DNA of 64,000 nucleotides from Curvibacter cyanobacteriorum (GCF_028649475.1 NZ_JAQSIP010000007.1:1-64000), one strand, 5' to 3'; counted from the first letter of the stretch, positions 8,165-17,159 are shown. Program-made: numbers and translations. Notes: generated from the letters alone by a model not told the origin.

Positions 8165-9233
8165 ACTTTTCCAATGCGTTCCTAGAACGCAGCAATCGCT
8201 TGGCACGCCTTCACCGCAGTTGGCCCGATCTGGCGGCACGGTGGTGGATGTTCATTGCCACGTGCTGTGCCAACAGACCGAGCAACTCGCGGCGCAGCTC
8301 GGCGTCACGGGGGAGGCGGGCACGATGCGGTTCGCGTCAGCGGCTTCGCGTCAGGCCGCACTCGCACAGCGCCAGGCCATTCAGGTCCAAATGACCCAGG
8401 TCGAAGCCCGCCTGGCGGACATGGATCGAACAGGCATTGACCTGCAGGTGTTGTCCCCCGCGCCCAACCAGTACCACTATGACACGGAGCCCGAGGTCGG
8501 ACGTCAGTTGGCGGCTCGCGTCAATCAAACGGTGGCAGAGATGGCGCAGCACCCCTCAGGTCGATTCCTGGGTTTGGGGACGGTGCCGCTGCAGCACCCC
8601 CAATTGGCTGTTGAGGCCTTGCGCCATGCCGTCAAAGAACTGGGCCTGCGGGGGGTCGAGATTGGCACCCATGTGGGCGGCAAAGATCTCGACACCTTGG
8701 GGCTGGAAGACTTCTTCGCTGAAGCACAAGCGCTTGGTGCCCTTGTTTTTCTGCATCCAGCAGGGTTCAGCGAGGGGCAACGACTGGGTCAGTATTTCTT
8801 GAACAACATCATCGGCAACCCCCTTGAATCCACGGTGGCGGTGAGTCGATTGGTGTTCTCGGGGCTGTTTGAGCGCCTGCCTGATCTGAAGATGTGTGTG
8901 GCCCACGGCGGAGGCTACTTGCCGGCCTACCCAGGGCGCATGGATCACGCGTGGAAAGTGCGGCATGAATGCCGAGCATGTCTCTCGCACCCGCCTAGTC
9001 AGTCGCTTCGGAAGCTGTACTTTGACACCTTGGTCTACAGCCCGCAGCAACTGACCCACCTGCTGAACACCTACGGCGCAGAGCGTCTTTTACTGGGCAG
9101 CGACTACCCCTACGACATGGGCGATCCAGCCGCGCGAGAGCACATTGAAGCGCTCGCCGGTCTGTCCGAGGCCGATCGCCGGGCGATCCTGGGCGGCAAT
9201 GCACTGCGACTTTTAGAGGTTATCAAGAAATGA
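8157..9233 (+). CDS. ACMSD-like metal-dependent amidohydrolase (probable decarboxylase)
   Basis: A 358-residue protein of the amidohydrolase-2 (ACMSD) family, whose members decarboxylate or hydrate ring-derived acids. The HxH metal motif is in VVDVHCHVLC. Later come FLHPAG, VAHGGGYLPAY and LLGSDYPYDMGD, the remaining metal and base positions. Start 8157 was chosen over an upstream frame extension because it overlaps the previous stop by 8 bp and follows AGGGCGG. Related families are gamma-resorcylate decarboxylase and the 4-oxalomesaconate hydratase LigJ, so either decarboxylation or hydration is possible. Confidence 0.82.
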   Translation: MAELFQCVPRTQQSLGTPSPQLARSGGTVVDVHCHVLCQQTEQLAAQLGVTGEAGTMRFASAASRQAALAQRQAIQVQMTQVEARLADMDRTGIDLQVLSPAPNQYHYDTEPEVGRQLAARVNQTVAEMAQHPSGRFLGLGTVPLQHPQLAVEALRHAVKELGLRGVEIGTHVGGKDLDTLGLEDFFAEAQALGALVFLHPAGFSEGQRLGQYFLNNIIGNPLESTVAVSRLVFSGLFERLPDLKMCVAHGGGYLPAYPGRMDHAWKVRHECRACLSHPPSQSLRKLYFDTLVYSPQQLTHLLNTYGAERLLLGSDYPYDMGDPAAREHIEALAGLSEADRRAILGGNALRLLEVIKK

Positions 9234-10123
9234 ACTTTGACCGTGATTTCAAGGCATGGCCGATCGGGCTTCACCGGGTTGCCGAGGGCGTGTACGCCTA
9301 CATCCAGGGGAACGGTCCGTACGGCAATGCGGGCTTCAGCAACGCGGGCTTTGTTGTGGGCCCCGACTATGTGGTCGTCATCGACACGCTGGGGACCAAT
9401 TCGATGCACGATGGCTTCATCAAGGCCATTCGAAGCGTCACCGACTTGCCGGTCGGGCTGGTGATCATTACCCACCACCACGTTGATCACGTTCTGGGCA
9501 CGCATCGCTTCATGCCTGCGCGTGTGATCTGTCATCGCCAATGTCGATCGCACATCGTTGCCGGTCGCGACACCATGGTGCAACGTTGGCGGAACATGCG
9601 GCCGCTGTTGGCACCTGACCTTGAGGAGATTCCCGTGGTGGTTCCAGACATCACGTTTGAAGATCGAATCAGCATCCATTTGGGTGATCGCGAGTTGGTG
9701 GTGTTTCATCCCGGTTTGGCCCACACCGACGGTGATGCCGCGGTTCACTTGCCGCAAGACGGCGTGTTGTTCACGGGCGATTTGTTCTTCAACCAGGTTT
9801 GTCCCGCCGCTTTCCAGGGCAGCGTGAGTGGTTGGATCGCCGCGGTTGAGAGTTTGCTGGCGCTTGAAGCCGGTGTCATTGTTCCGGGCCACGGCCCGGT
9901 GGCGGACCGAGCCGCGCTTGAGGAGATGTTGCGCTACTTGCGAATCATCCAGTCAGAAAGTGAGCGTGCCTATGCCCAGGGTCTGACACCTGAACAGGCT
10001 CAGGCGCAGATGGAGCTGGGTGAATTGCGCGACTGGTTCGACACCGATCACCGCTTGCTTCAAGACATCCAGCGTGTCTATGAAAGCTTGCAGTCGGGGG
10101 CCCCGTCGTCTCGTCCGGCTTGA
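9230..10123 (+). CDS. Metallo-beta-lactamase-fold hydrolase
   Basis: A 297-residue cytoplasmic MBL-fold protein with no signal peptide. The zinc-binding signature THHHVDH is followed by GLAHTDGD, GVLFTGDLFF and VPGHGP, the remaining metal ligands of the glyoxalase-II-like branch. Such enzymes hydrolyse lactones, thioesters or similar bonds. ATG 9230 overlaps the preceding stop (ATGA). In this operon it may open a lactone formed after ring cleavage or lyase action. That is inference from position only. Confidence 0.82.
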   Translation: MNFDRDFKAWPIGLHRVAEGVYAYIQGNGPYGNAGFSNAGFVVGPDYVVVIDTLGTNSMHDGFIKAIRSVTDLPVGLVIITHHHVDHVLGTHRFMPARVICHRQCRSHIVAGRDTMVQRWRNMRPLLAPDLEEIPVVVPDITFEDRISIHLGDRELVVFHPGLAHTDGDAAVHLPQDGVLFTGDLFFNQVCPAAFQGSVSGWIAAVESLLALEAGVIVPGHGPVADRAALEEMLRYLRIIQSESERAYAQGLTPEQAQAQMELGELRDWFDTDHRLLQDIQRVYESLQSGAPSSRPA

Positions 10124-11511
10124 TGATGTCCACACCATTTGATGCCGTGTTGACCAGCGCTGAGTGCAGCGCTTTGTTTGACACCTCCGCCATGGTGCAG
10201 CGCATGCTGGATGTCGAGGCGGCATTGACCTGGGCGCAGTTTGACTGTGGCCGCATCGAGCACCAGCAGGCGACTGCCCTTGCCGAGGCATGCCGAGTTG
10301 ACAATTTTGATGTGCCGGCACTGCTCAATGAGGCCAGGCGCTCAGGCAGCTTGGTGGTTCCGCTCGTGGCGCAATTGACCCACATCGTGGCGGCTCGTGA
10401 TCCGCTGGCCGCCAAGCATGTTCATGCGAACAGCACGAGCCAGGACATCATCGATACGGCCATGGTGCTTGCCACCCGGGATGCCCTCTCATTGATTGAG
10501 CGCGATCTCAGCACCTTGATCCATGCGCTGCTCCTGTTGGCACGCACTCATGCGGCGCAACCGATGTTGTCCCGCACGCTGATGCAGCCCGCGGCCGTGC
10601 AGCCCTTCGGGTTGAAAGTCTTGAACTGGCTTCAGCCGCTGCAGCGGTCCCGGGCCGCGCTCGTGGCCCGCGCCCAACCAGCGCTTGTCCTTCAGTTCGG
10701 CGGGCCGGCGGGGGCGTTCGGCTGGGCCAACGCGCAGGAGCGCGAATTGGTCCAGGCCCTGGGGCATCGTTTGGGATTGCCTGTCCCCGACGGGGCCTGG
10801 CATACCCAGCGTGACGAATGGGTGCGCTTGGGGTGCGAGTTGGCGATCCTCTGTGGCGCCTGTGGCAAATTGGCCCGCGACTGGTCATTGATGAGCCAAG
10901 CTGAGGTCGGTGAACTCCACTGGGGTGGATTGCCCGGCGCAGGGGCTTCCAGTGCCATGCCACACAAGCGTAATCCGGTGGCGGCGTTGATGGGGGTTGC
11001 TGCGGCGACCCGCGCGCCGCTGCGGGCTGGCGGCATGCTGTTGGGCATGGTTCAGGAGCATGAGCGTGCGCTCGGTGCCTGGCATGTCGAGTTGGCCGAG
11101 TGGGGTGACCTCGTGCTGTCTGCCGCGGGCAGTCTGGCCGCGCTTTCCAGCGCGGCGCAGGGGCTGTACATCGATGTTGAGCGAATGCGTCAACACATTG
11201 AATCCCAGAACGGACTGATCTTCTCCCAGCCAGTCACAGAGTTGCTGTCCCAGGTCCTTGGACGGCCATTGGCCAAGCAACTGATGGCCCATGCGTGTGA
11301 GGCTTGTCGCCTCCGGCATCGGCACCTGCGCGAGGTGCTGCTTGAGACATTGAGTGATGTCGCAGATTGGCCGCCACAGCTCAACGATGCATTGAGCCGA
11401 ATTTTTGATGTGGAGGCATTGGCGACCTCCATGGCCAAGTGCATCGAACCTGCCATCGAGACCTTGTGGATGGCGTCGAGCGCAACTTTGTTGACTGAGG
11501 AAACTGAATGA
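10123..11511 (+). CDS. PcaB-like 3-carboxy-cis,cis-muconate cycloisomerase (fumarase/ASL superfamily)
   Basis: A 462-residue member of the fumarase/adenylosuccinate lyase superfamily, closest in look to PcaB. PcaB cyclises 3-carboxymuconate to 4-carboxymuconolactone. The superfamily signature is SSAMPHKRNPV, with HANSTSQDIIDTA and LMQPAAVQPFG as further conserved blocks. Two adjacent ATG codons, 10123 and 10126, could start it; the first overlaps the upstream TGA. The next gene is a PcaC/PcaD-like fusion, so the pair could run lactone formation, decarboxylation and hydrolysis. No protocatechuate 3,4-dioxygenase genes are present in the window. Confidence 0.85.
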   Translation: MMSTPFDAVLTSAECSALFDTSAMVQRMLDVEAALTWAQFDCGRIEHQQATALAEACRVDNFDVPALLNEARRSGSLVVPLVAQLTHIVAARDPLAAKHVHANSTSQDIIDTAMVLATRDALSLIERDLSTLIHALLLLARTHAAQPMLSRTLMQPAAVQPFGLKVLNWLQPLQRSRAALVARAQPALVLQFGGPAGAFGWANAQERELVQALGHRLGLPVPDGAWHTQRDEWVRLGCELAILCGACGKLARDWSLMSQAEVGELHWGGLPGAGASSAMPHKRNPVAALMGVAAATRAPLRAGGMLLGMVQEHERALGAWHVELAEWGDLVLSAAGSLAALSSAAQGLYIDVERMRQHIESQNGLIFSQPVTELLSQVLGRPLAKQLMAHACEACRLRHRHLREVLLETLSDVADWPPQLNDALSRIFDVEALATSMAKCIEPAIETLWMASSATLLTEETE

Positions 11512-12722
11512 GGCTAGACGATTTCGAGCGTGGACTGAAGCAACGGCGTCACGTCCTGGGCGACGCATGGGTCGACCGTGCGACATCGGAGGCCACCGCT
11601 TTCACGGCGCAGTGGCAGGACTTCATCACCCGCACCGCATGGCACGCGGCTTGGTGTGAAGAGGGTCTTGCGACCGAGACGCGGCGGCTGCTGGCGATGA
11701 CCGCCACGTTGGCCCTTGGCCGGTGGGAGGAGTTTGAGATGCATGTGCACGCGGCCTGGCGCGCAGGCATCTCCGAAACCGACTTGCAGGACATGCTGCG
11801 GCTGGCTTCGGTGTATTGCGGCGTGCCTGCCGCGAACACGGGCTTCCGCATTGCAGCAAAAGCCTTGGCCATGGAGCGTCGCCCATCGCCACCGTCTCCA
11901 TTGACCCCCATGCTGCGCGAGCGTTCCTTTCATACCTTCAGCGCGCCTCAGATCCGGGTGGTGCTGCAAGGTCCGGAGCATGGCATTCCGGTGGTGCTCT
12001 GCCATGCGCTGGGATTGGATCACACCCTGTGGTCGGGCGTCGCTGCTCACCTGGCCGATCGTGGGTACGCCGTCATGCGGTATGACTTGCGAGGGCACGG
12101 TGAGTCTGACTTGACCGCGGACATCACCATGGAGGCCCTGGTGGACGACGCCGCGAGACTGATTGGGGAATGGGGGAAGGGGCCGGTGGTCTTTGTCGGG
12201 CTGTCCTTAGGGGGGCTGATCGCGCAGGGCTTGGCCATTCGGCACCCTGGGTTGGTGCGTGGCCTCGTCCTTTCCAATACGGTCGCCACTTACCCGTCAG
12301 CCAGTGCCGCGGCCTTTCTGGCCAGAGCGGAGCAGGTGCGGCAACGTGGGATGGCTTCAGTCGTGGATGAAATTTTGCAGCGCTATGTGTCCGCAGCCTT
12401 TCAGCGGGACGAGCCCGAAGCCACGGCCCGGCTGCGGTCCCAGTTGTTGCGATGCGACGCCCATGGGTATGCCGCTTGCTGCGCTGCCCTGGCCCAGGTG
12501 AACTGGTCGCAACAGTTGCACCGCATCCAGGTGCCTGCCTGGGTCGTTTCCGGTGCTGAAGATGTCGCTGCACCACCTGGCTTGCAAGAGGTGCTGGTGA
12601 ACGCAATAGCGCACTCGCAGCACACGGTGCTTGAGGGGGGACACCTGCCTGTGCTCGAAGCACCTCAGGCCTTCGTGAATGGGCTGGATGACTTTTTGGC
12701 GAGAGAAGGGGGCCCTCCCTGA
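11508..12722 (+). CDS. Fused carboxymuconolactone decarboxylase-enol-lactone hydrolase (PcaC-PcaD order)
   Basis: A 404-residue fusion of two beta-ketoadipate-pathway activities. Residues about 1-125 form a carboxymuconolactone decarboxylase domain (EFEMHVHAAWRAGISE, SVYCGVPAANTGFRIA). Residues about 140-404 form an alpha/beta hydrolase like PcaD, with nucleophile Ser233 in GLSLGG, acid Asp in SGAEDV and His in EGGHLPV. It would turn carboxymuconolactone into beta-ketoadipate. The well-known actinobacterial PcaL fusion carries the hydrolase first; here the decarboxylase is first. It overlaps the upstream stop (ATGA) and ends the operon. PcaIJ/PcaF-type genes to finish the route are not adjacent. 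Confidence 0.87.
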   Translation: MRLDDFERGLKQRRHVLGDAWVDRATSEATAFTAQWQDFITRTAWHAAWCEEGLATETRRLLAMTATLALGRWEEFEMHVHAAWRAGISETDLQDMLRLASVYCGVPAANTGFRIAAKALAMERRPSPPSPLTPMLRERSFHTFSAPQIRVVLQGPEHGIPVVLCHALGLDHTLWSGVAAHLADRGYAVMRYDLRGHGESDLTADITMEALVDDAARLIGEWGKGPVVFVGLSLGGLIAQGLAIRHPGLVRGLVLSNTVATYPSASAAAFLARAEQVRQRGMASVVDEILQRYVSAAFQRDEPEATARLRSQLLRCDAHGYAACCAALAQVNWSQQLHRIQVPAWVVSGAEDVAAPPGLQEVLVNAIAHSQHTVLEGGHLPVLEAPQAFVNGLDDFLAREGGPP

Positions 12723-12952
12723 GGGGCCTGTCAGCGTTGTGGGGCGAGGCTAGTCCGGCTCGATGTCGCCGGGCTGCTGCAACCCCCCCGTGAGCCCACT
12801 GCCTGCGGTGCCCGCTTTCAGGCTCCGCCTTGAACACGGGGACGGGAGGTGCGTGACGACCTGCGCACCAGCGCTGGGGAACGCGGGTGTCGAATCTGGG
12901 CCTTGACCCGCACTGGCTGCATCGGGGCTTGTCCCCCACCGCCCCCTGGATC

Positions 12953-13945
12953 TCATTTCACCTTGAGGCCGCTTTGTTTCACCACCGCGCTCCAATCGCT
13001 GTGGCTCTTCGCCACAAAGGCGGTGAATTGAACCGGCGTCATCGGGGGGCTGATCTTGACGCCGTAGTCCTTGAACTTGGTGCGCACCTTCTCGTCGGCC
13101 AGCACATCGGAGAAGGCCTGGTTGAGTTTGGCGATGATGTCGGGCGGCGTGCCCTTGGGGGCAAACAGACCGGTCCAGAAGTAAAAGTCCATGCCTGCGA
13201 GTTCGGCGGTCTCGCCGGCTGCACCCAACTCGGGGGCGCCCAGGTCACGCTCCTTGCTCATCACGCCGACAGGGGTCATCTTGCCTGACTTGATGGGTTC
13301 CAGCAGCGCCGGAAGTCCAGACAAGGCGATGTCCAAGTGCCCGCCCATCAAGTCCAGTGCAATCTTCGATGCCGAGGCATAGGGGATGAACTCGATGTCG
13401 ACCTTGGCGCGTTGTTTCAGCGACTCCATGGCCAGTGCCGGCAGGGAGCCGGCCCCGGTGGCGCCGTAACTCAGCTTGCCAGGGTGGGCCTTGGCGTAGC
13501 TGATCAGGGAGGCGAAGGAGTTGATGCCCAGCGAAGGCTTGGCGACCATGGCGAGACCGCTGGTGCCCAGCGGGGCGATGGCGTCCAGGTCCTTGTGGCT
13601 GTAGGTCACGGTGCTCTCTGTGAGGGGGGCCAGCACCACGTCTGACACGATGCCCATCACGATGGTGTAGCCGTCCGGCGCTGACTTGACGCCCTTGTTC
13701 ACGCCCAGGGTCCCCCCGGCGCCGGGCACGTTGTCGACCACCACGGCTTGCTTGAGCTTGGCCTCCAGCCCCGGCGTGACGATGCGCGCAAACACGTCGA
13801 CCGTGCCGCCCGCTGCGTACGGAACAATCAGCTTGATGGGGCGGCTGGGGTAGGGGGACTGCGCGCAAGCGCTTCCATGGGCGAGCGCCAAAAGGCTGGT
13901 GGCGGCCAGGGCCAGGGTCAGGGGGCGAAGGCGATGGGTGATCAT
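12953..13945 (-). CDS. Bug-family (TTT) periplasmic solute-binding protein
   Basis: A 330-residue periplasmic carboxylate receptor. The start ATG 13945 gives a clean signal peptide (MITHRLRP, hydrophobic stretch, cleavage after SACAQ). Longer in-frame starts upstream would run into the neighbouring hydrolase gene. Mature features are YPSRPIKLIVPYAAGGTVD, APDGYTIV and EFIPYASASK. It lies 23 bp downstream of the alpha/beta hydrolase gene and is probably co-transcribed with it, so the ligand may be an ester or acid handled by that enzyme. No membrane subunits are nearby. Confidence 0.9.
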   Translation of the reverse strand: MITHRLRPLTLALAATSLLALAHGSACAQSPYPSRPIKLIVPYAAGGTVDVFARIVTPGLEAKLKQAVVVDNVPGAGGTLGVNKGVKSAPDGYTIVMGIVSDVVLAPLTESTVTYSHKDLDAIAPLGTSGLAMVAKPSLGINSFASLISYAKAHPGKLSYGATGAGSLPALAMESLKQRAKVDIEFIPYASASKIALDLMGGHLDIALSGLPALLEPIKSGKMTPVGVMSKERDLGAPELGAAGETAELAGMDFYFWTGLFAPKGTPPDIIAKLNQAFSDVLADEKVRTKFKDYGVKISPPMTPVQFTAFVAKSHSDWSAVVKQSGLKVK

Positions 13946-13968
13946 GCTTGTCTCTGTTGGTGAAGGGC

Positions 13969-14925
13969 TCAGTTCTGATGCGCGCCGGTCCAGCGGGCCA
14001 CTCGCTGGAAGATCTCGTCGCTGTTGGTGTCCATCATCGGGAAGTGCGAATTGCCCGGGATGCCGGCTTGCGGCAGATCCAGGACGGTGATGGTCGTGTG
14101 CCGTGCTGCCTGAGCGAAGTACCGCTCGGCTTGGGCTCGATAGCCCAGCCAATGGCTGCCGGAGGCCGCGATGTGGTCGCCCCAGACCACCAGGTGGGGG
14201 GGCAAGGCGTCCACGGGGGCCTCAGCGGGCATGCCGCCGGGCTCCACAGCCACGACGCCGCGCACAACATGCGCAAGCCTGCGTGCAATTTCTGTGGCAA
14301 AGCCTGCGCCCTGGCTGTGCCCCACCACGATGCAAGGCCCGATCTGTTGGACCAGCGCCTCGTAGGCCGACAGGATCAAGCCTTCGTGGTCCGGCCACCG
14401 GGGCACCCACTGTTTGGTGAACTCATCGAAGGCGGCGGTCGGAAAGCGTTGCCCCTCAAACGTGTGGCGCGCAGCCGGGTCATCATCGAACGTGAGTCCC
14501 AGCCGAAAGGTCTTCCACCCTTCCTCTTGGGTGCGAAAAACCGGTGCTTCTTTGAAGATGTGGGGCGACATCGCAAACGAGGACCGACCGCGCTCGACCG
14601 CATCGCTGACGTAGACGTCGTAACCAGCCTCCAGGAATCGCCAGAGCCAACCGGGCCGCCCGTCAGGGGTGGTTTCCCAGGTCGCGCCGGTCATGCCCCC
14701 GCCGTGCCACAGCAGAACCGGCAGGGGGTGGGTGGGCTTGGCGAGTTGATAGTGCTGCACGTACATCTGCCCGTGCATGTGGGCGCCATTCGGATTGACT
14801 TCCCGGGGGGCGCCGTTGAGCACCATGCTGCGGTACTGGACGGGCAGGCCTTCGAGTCGGGTGGTCTGGCCGCCGACGAAAAAACTGCGCAGCGATTTGA
14901 GTTGAACGGGGGCTGTTGGCTTCAT
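13969..14925 (-). CDS. Alpha/beta hydrolase (esterase-like)
   Basis: A 318-residue alpha/beta-hydrolase with an oxyanion HGGGMTG segment near residue 75 and a nucleophile elbow GHSQG. An acid/base region follows, with a His in GNSHFPM. It has no signal peptide, so it is cytoplasmic. It is divergent from the LysR gene at 14997 and upstream of a Bug receptor on the same strand. A plausible unit is uptake of an acid or ester (Bug) followed by hydrolysis. The substrate cannot be assigned. Confidence 0.8.
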   Translation of the reverse strand: MKPTAPVQLKSLRSFFVGGQTTRLEGLPVQYRSMVLNGAPREVNPNGAHMHGQMYVQHYQLAKPTHPLPVLLWHGGGMTGATWETTPDGRPGWLWRFLEAGYDVYVSDAVERGRSSFAMSPHIFKEAPVFRTQEEGWKTFRLGLTFDDDPAARHTFEGQRFPTAAFDEFTKQWVPRWPDHEGLILSAYEALVQQIGPCIVVGHSQGAGFATEIARRLAHVVRGVVAVEPGGMPAEAPVDALPPHLVVWGDHIAASGSHWLGYRAQAERYFAQAARHTTITVLDLPQAGIPGNSHFPMMDTNSDEIFQRVARWTGAHQN

Positions 14926-14996
14926 GGGGACCGAATTTAGGCAGCCCTGAATCTCGCGTCAAACGCAAAAATATGCATCACAATTGCGTTATGCAC

Positions 14997-15899
14997 ATGA
15001 ATTACAGCATCGATGATGTTCGCGCCTTCTGCTACGCGACGCGTGCGGGGCAGTTTCAGGAAGCCGCCGACCTGCTGTGCATCAGCCCCTCCGCCCTGAG
15101 CCGACGCATTGCCAGCATCGAGTCGGTCATTGGTGGGCCGGTGTTTCACCGCAGCACGCGCCATGTGCGGCTCACCACGCTCGGGGCCGCGTTGTATGAG
15201 CAGGTGTCGCCGCTGCTGGCGCAGATGGACGGGTGTTTCTCGCAGGCCATGCGCATGGCCAGGGGCGATGCCGGTCGGCTGGTTTTTGCATCGGTCGCCA
15301 CGGTGGCCTACACCCTTTTGCCGTCCGCTTTGGCCGCGTTCAGCGAGCGCCATCCGGGCGTCTTTGTCGCGGTTCGGGATGGCATCTCGGCAGCGATCAC
15401 CAGCCTGGTGGAGCAGGGGCATGCGGAGTTTGGCATCTCCACCCAGATGGCGTTTGGGTCTGCGCTCGTGGCCGAGCGGATCGGCACGTATGGCTTTGGT
15501 GTCATCGGCGCCAAAGGGCATCCCTGGCTGGGCAAGCGCAAACAGGTCACCTGGCGCGACCTGTGTGGGCAGAAGGTCATCGGCCTCAATCCTATGAGTT
15601 CCACCAGGCTCCAGGTGGACGCCGAGCTTGCCAACGCGGGCCTCGAGTTGCCCTGGACCATGGAGGTCGATCAGTTCTCAACCCTGCTGGGTTTGGTCTC
15701 CGACGAGGGCTACCTCGCGGTGCTGCCCACCCTGTTCGATGCCCAGCGGTACGGGCTCAAGATGCTGGCCCTCACCGAGCCGGCCGCGCAGCGTCAACTG
15801 TTCTTTGTCCGGCGGCGTGACAGTGCGCTGTCGCCGCAGGCGCAGACCATGGCGGATTTGCTGTGCGACGCGGTGCGGCGTCACCTTGAGCCGGGTTGA
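14997..15899 (+). CDS. LysR-type transcriptional regulator
   Basis: A LysR regulator of 300 residues if it starts at ATG 14997 (MNYSIDDVRAF). In-frame ATGs at 14991 and 14973 are alternatives and none has a clear ribosome site. The N-terminal wHTH contains SPSALSRRIASIESVIG and the effector domain follows. It is divergent from the esterase-like gene at 13969-14925 and most likely controls that gene and the Bug receptor beyond it. The intergenic strip is short, and TATGCA occurs twice in it (14972-14977 and 14990-14995). Confidence 0.88.
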   Translation: MNYSIDDVRAFCYATRAGQFQEAADLLCISPSALSRRIASIESVIGGPVFHRSTRHVRLTTLGAALYEQVSPLLAQMDGCFSQAMRMARGDAGRLVFASVATVAYTLLPSALAAFSERHPGVFVAVRDGISAAITSLVEQGHAEFGISTQMAFGSALVAERIGTYGFGVIGAKGHPWLGKRKQVTWRDLCGQKVIGLNPMSSTRLQVDAELANAGLELPWTMEVDQFSTLLGLVSDEGYLAVLPTLFDAQRYGLKMLALTEPAAQRQLFFVRRRDSALSPQAQTMADLLCDAVRRHLEPG

Positions 15900-16216
15900 G
15901 CGCGCGGCCCGCTGTGCCATGGGCCAGGTGATCCCTTGGCCATGCCCGCTGACCGTCCCTGGCGTGAGGGCCCCACCGCGTTGCGCGACGTCCCTGCGGG
16001 CGTGCCAGTCCCGGGGGGCGCGTCCCGTGTCCGCGGCGTCATGGCCAAAGCAGGCCGGGTGCCGGCCCCGGTCGCCATGCGCTGGGCGTTGCGATCCGCG
16101 CCTTGGCTGCAAGGCTTGCGCCGGGGCGCCTGATGGCGTGGCATGAAACAACATGACATGAGGTGACGTCGCTAGACAGTTCGGGTGGCATCGCGGGCGT
16201 CACCGTCCCCTTGGGT
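15900..16216. other. Gene-free interval between convergent LysR genes
   Basis: A 317-bp GC-rich spacer between two genes that end toward each other. I see no credible reading frame with a ribosome site, no RNA gene and no T-tailed terminator. It probably serves only as the transcription end region for both regulators. Confidence 0.5.
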
Positions 16217-17140
16217 TCACCAACCCGGGTCGCCGGGACGCGGGCCATCGACGTGGCGCCCCAGGTAATCGCGCAAGTAGTCCACGAAGCAAGTCACCTT
16301 GGCCGACAGGTTCAGGCGTTCCGAGAAAACTGCATGGATGTCGGCTGCTGGGGTGTCGTGCTCCGCCAGGACCTGTTTCAGGCGACCGCTGCGCAGGTAC
16401 TTGGCAACGTCCCATTCCGCCCGCATCAGGATGCCATGGCCCTCCAGGGCCCAGCGCAGAGCCACTTCGCCGTCGTTGGTGCTGAGTTTGCCGTGGACCT
16501 TGATGGTTTCGGTGCGTTCCCCCTTGCTCAGGCGCCAATGGCCATAGGCACCGGTGTTTTGACGCAGCACGATGCATTGGTGCTGGGTCAGGTCATGGGG
16601 GTGGTGGGGGGTACCTGACGCTCGGAGGTAACCGGGCGAGGCGACCAGCAGGCGTCGGTTCACCGCCACCTTGCGCGCCACCAGGCGCGAGTCCGGCATG
16701 TCGCCGAAATGGATGGCGATGTCGATGGATTCATCGGGCAGGCTCACTGGCCGGTCGGTCAGGTGCAACTGCACCTCGACTTCGGGGTAGGCCTTGGCAA
16801 ATCCCGCGATCGCGGGGCCCACATAGGAGCGGCCAAAGCCCAGCGGTGCGTTCACGCGCAGCAGTCCTTTCGGTGCGGCGCGGCTGCTGGAGACCAGTCG
16901 CTCCACCTCGTCAATGTCGCTCAGGATGCGCTGGGCATGCGTGAAGTAGACCTCACCTTCGCTGGTCAGGCTGATGCGCCGGGTGGTGCGGTTCAGCAAG
17001 CGCACACCCAGGCGCTCCTCCAGTAAAGCCAGGCGTCTGGACACGGCTGGTGGGGTCAGGTTCAACTCGCGCGCCGTCGCAGCCAGGCTGCCCTGCTTGA
17101 CCAGCAGGCAAAAGAAACCCAGTTCGGTGTCTTCTTTCAT
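16217..17140 (-). CDS. LysR-type regulator, probably of the tartrate module
   Basis: A 307-residue LysR protein of the DmlR/TtdR-like branch. Its wHTH contains LAATARELNLTPPAVSRRLALLEERLG, and a typical effector domain follows. It is divergent from the MFS transporter and TtdAB genes, which points to regulation by tartrate or a related hydroxyacid. It is strikingly similar to the regulator at 46605-47522, with shared blocks such as LSTNDGE, HGIL.RAEWD and ADIHAV. That regulator faces a tartrate dehydrogenase gene. Confidence 0.9.
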   Translation of the reverse strand: MKEDTELGFFCLLVKQGSLAATARELNLTPPAVSRRLALLEERLGVRLLNRTTRRISLTSEGEVYFTHAQRILSDIDEVERLVSSSRAAPKGLLRVNAPLGFGRSYVGPAIAGFAKAYPEVEVQLHLTDRPVSLPDESIDIAIHFGDMPDSRLVARKVAVNRRLLVASPGYLRASGTPHHPHDLTQHQCIVLRQNTGAYGHWRLSKGERTETIKVHGKLSTNDGEVALRWALEGHGILMRAEWDVAKYLRSGRLKQVLAEHDTPAADIHAVFSERLNLSAKVTCFVDYLRDYLGRHVDGPRPGDPGW

Positions 17141-17159
17141 TATTCAGTTTTTTGCACTT

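Noticed and set aside
11508-12722. Frameshift joining of separate pcaC and pcaD genes
   Set aside because: The reading frame is continuous with a plausible Pro-rich linker, and no internal stop or start with ribosome site separates the domains; a true fusion is the simpler reading.
13946-14152. Upstream extension of the Bug gene at 12953-13945
   Set aside because: It would overlap the esterase-like gene and place the signal peptide internally; ATG 13945 gives a normal signal peptide.
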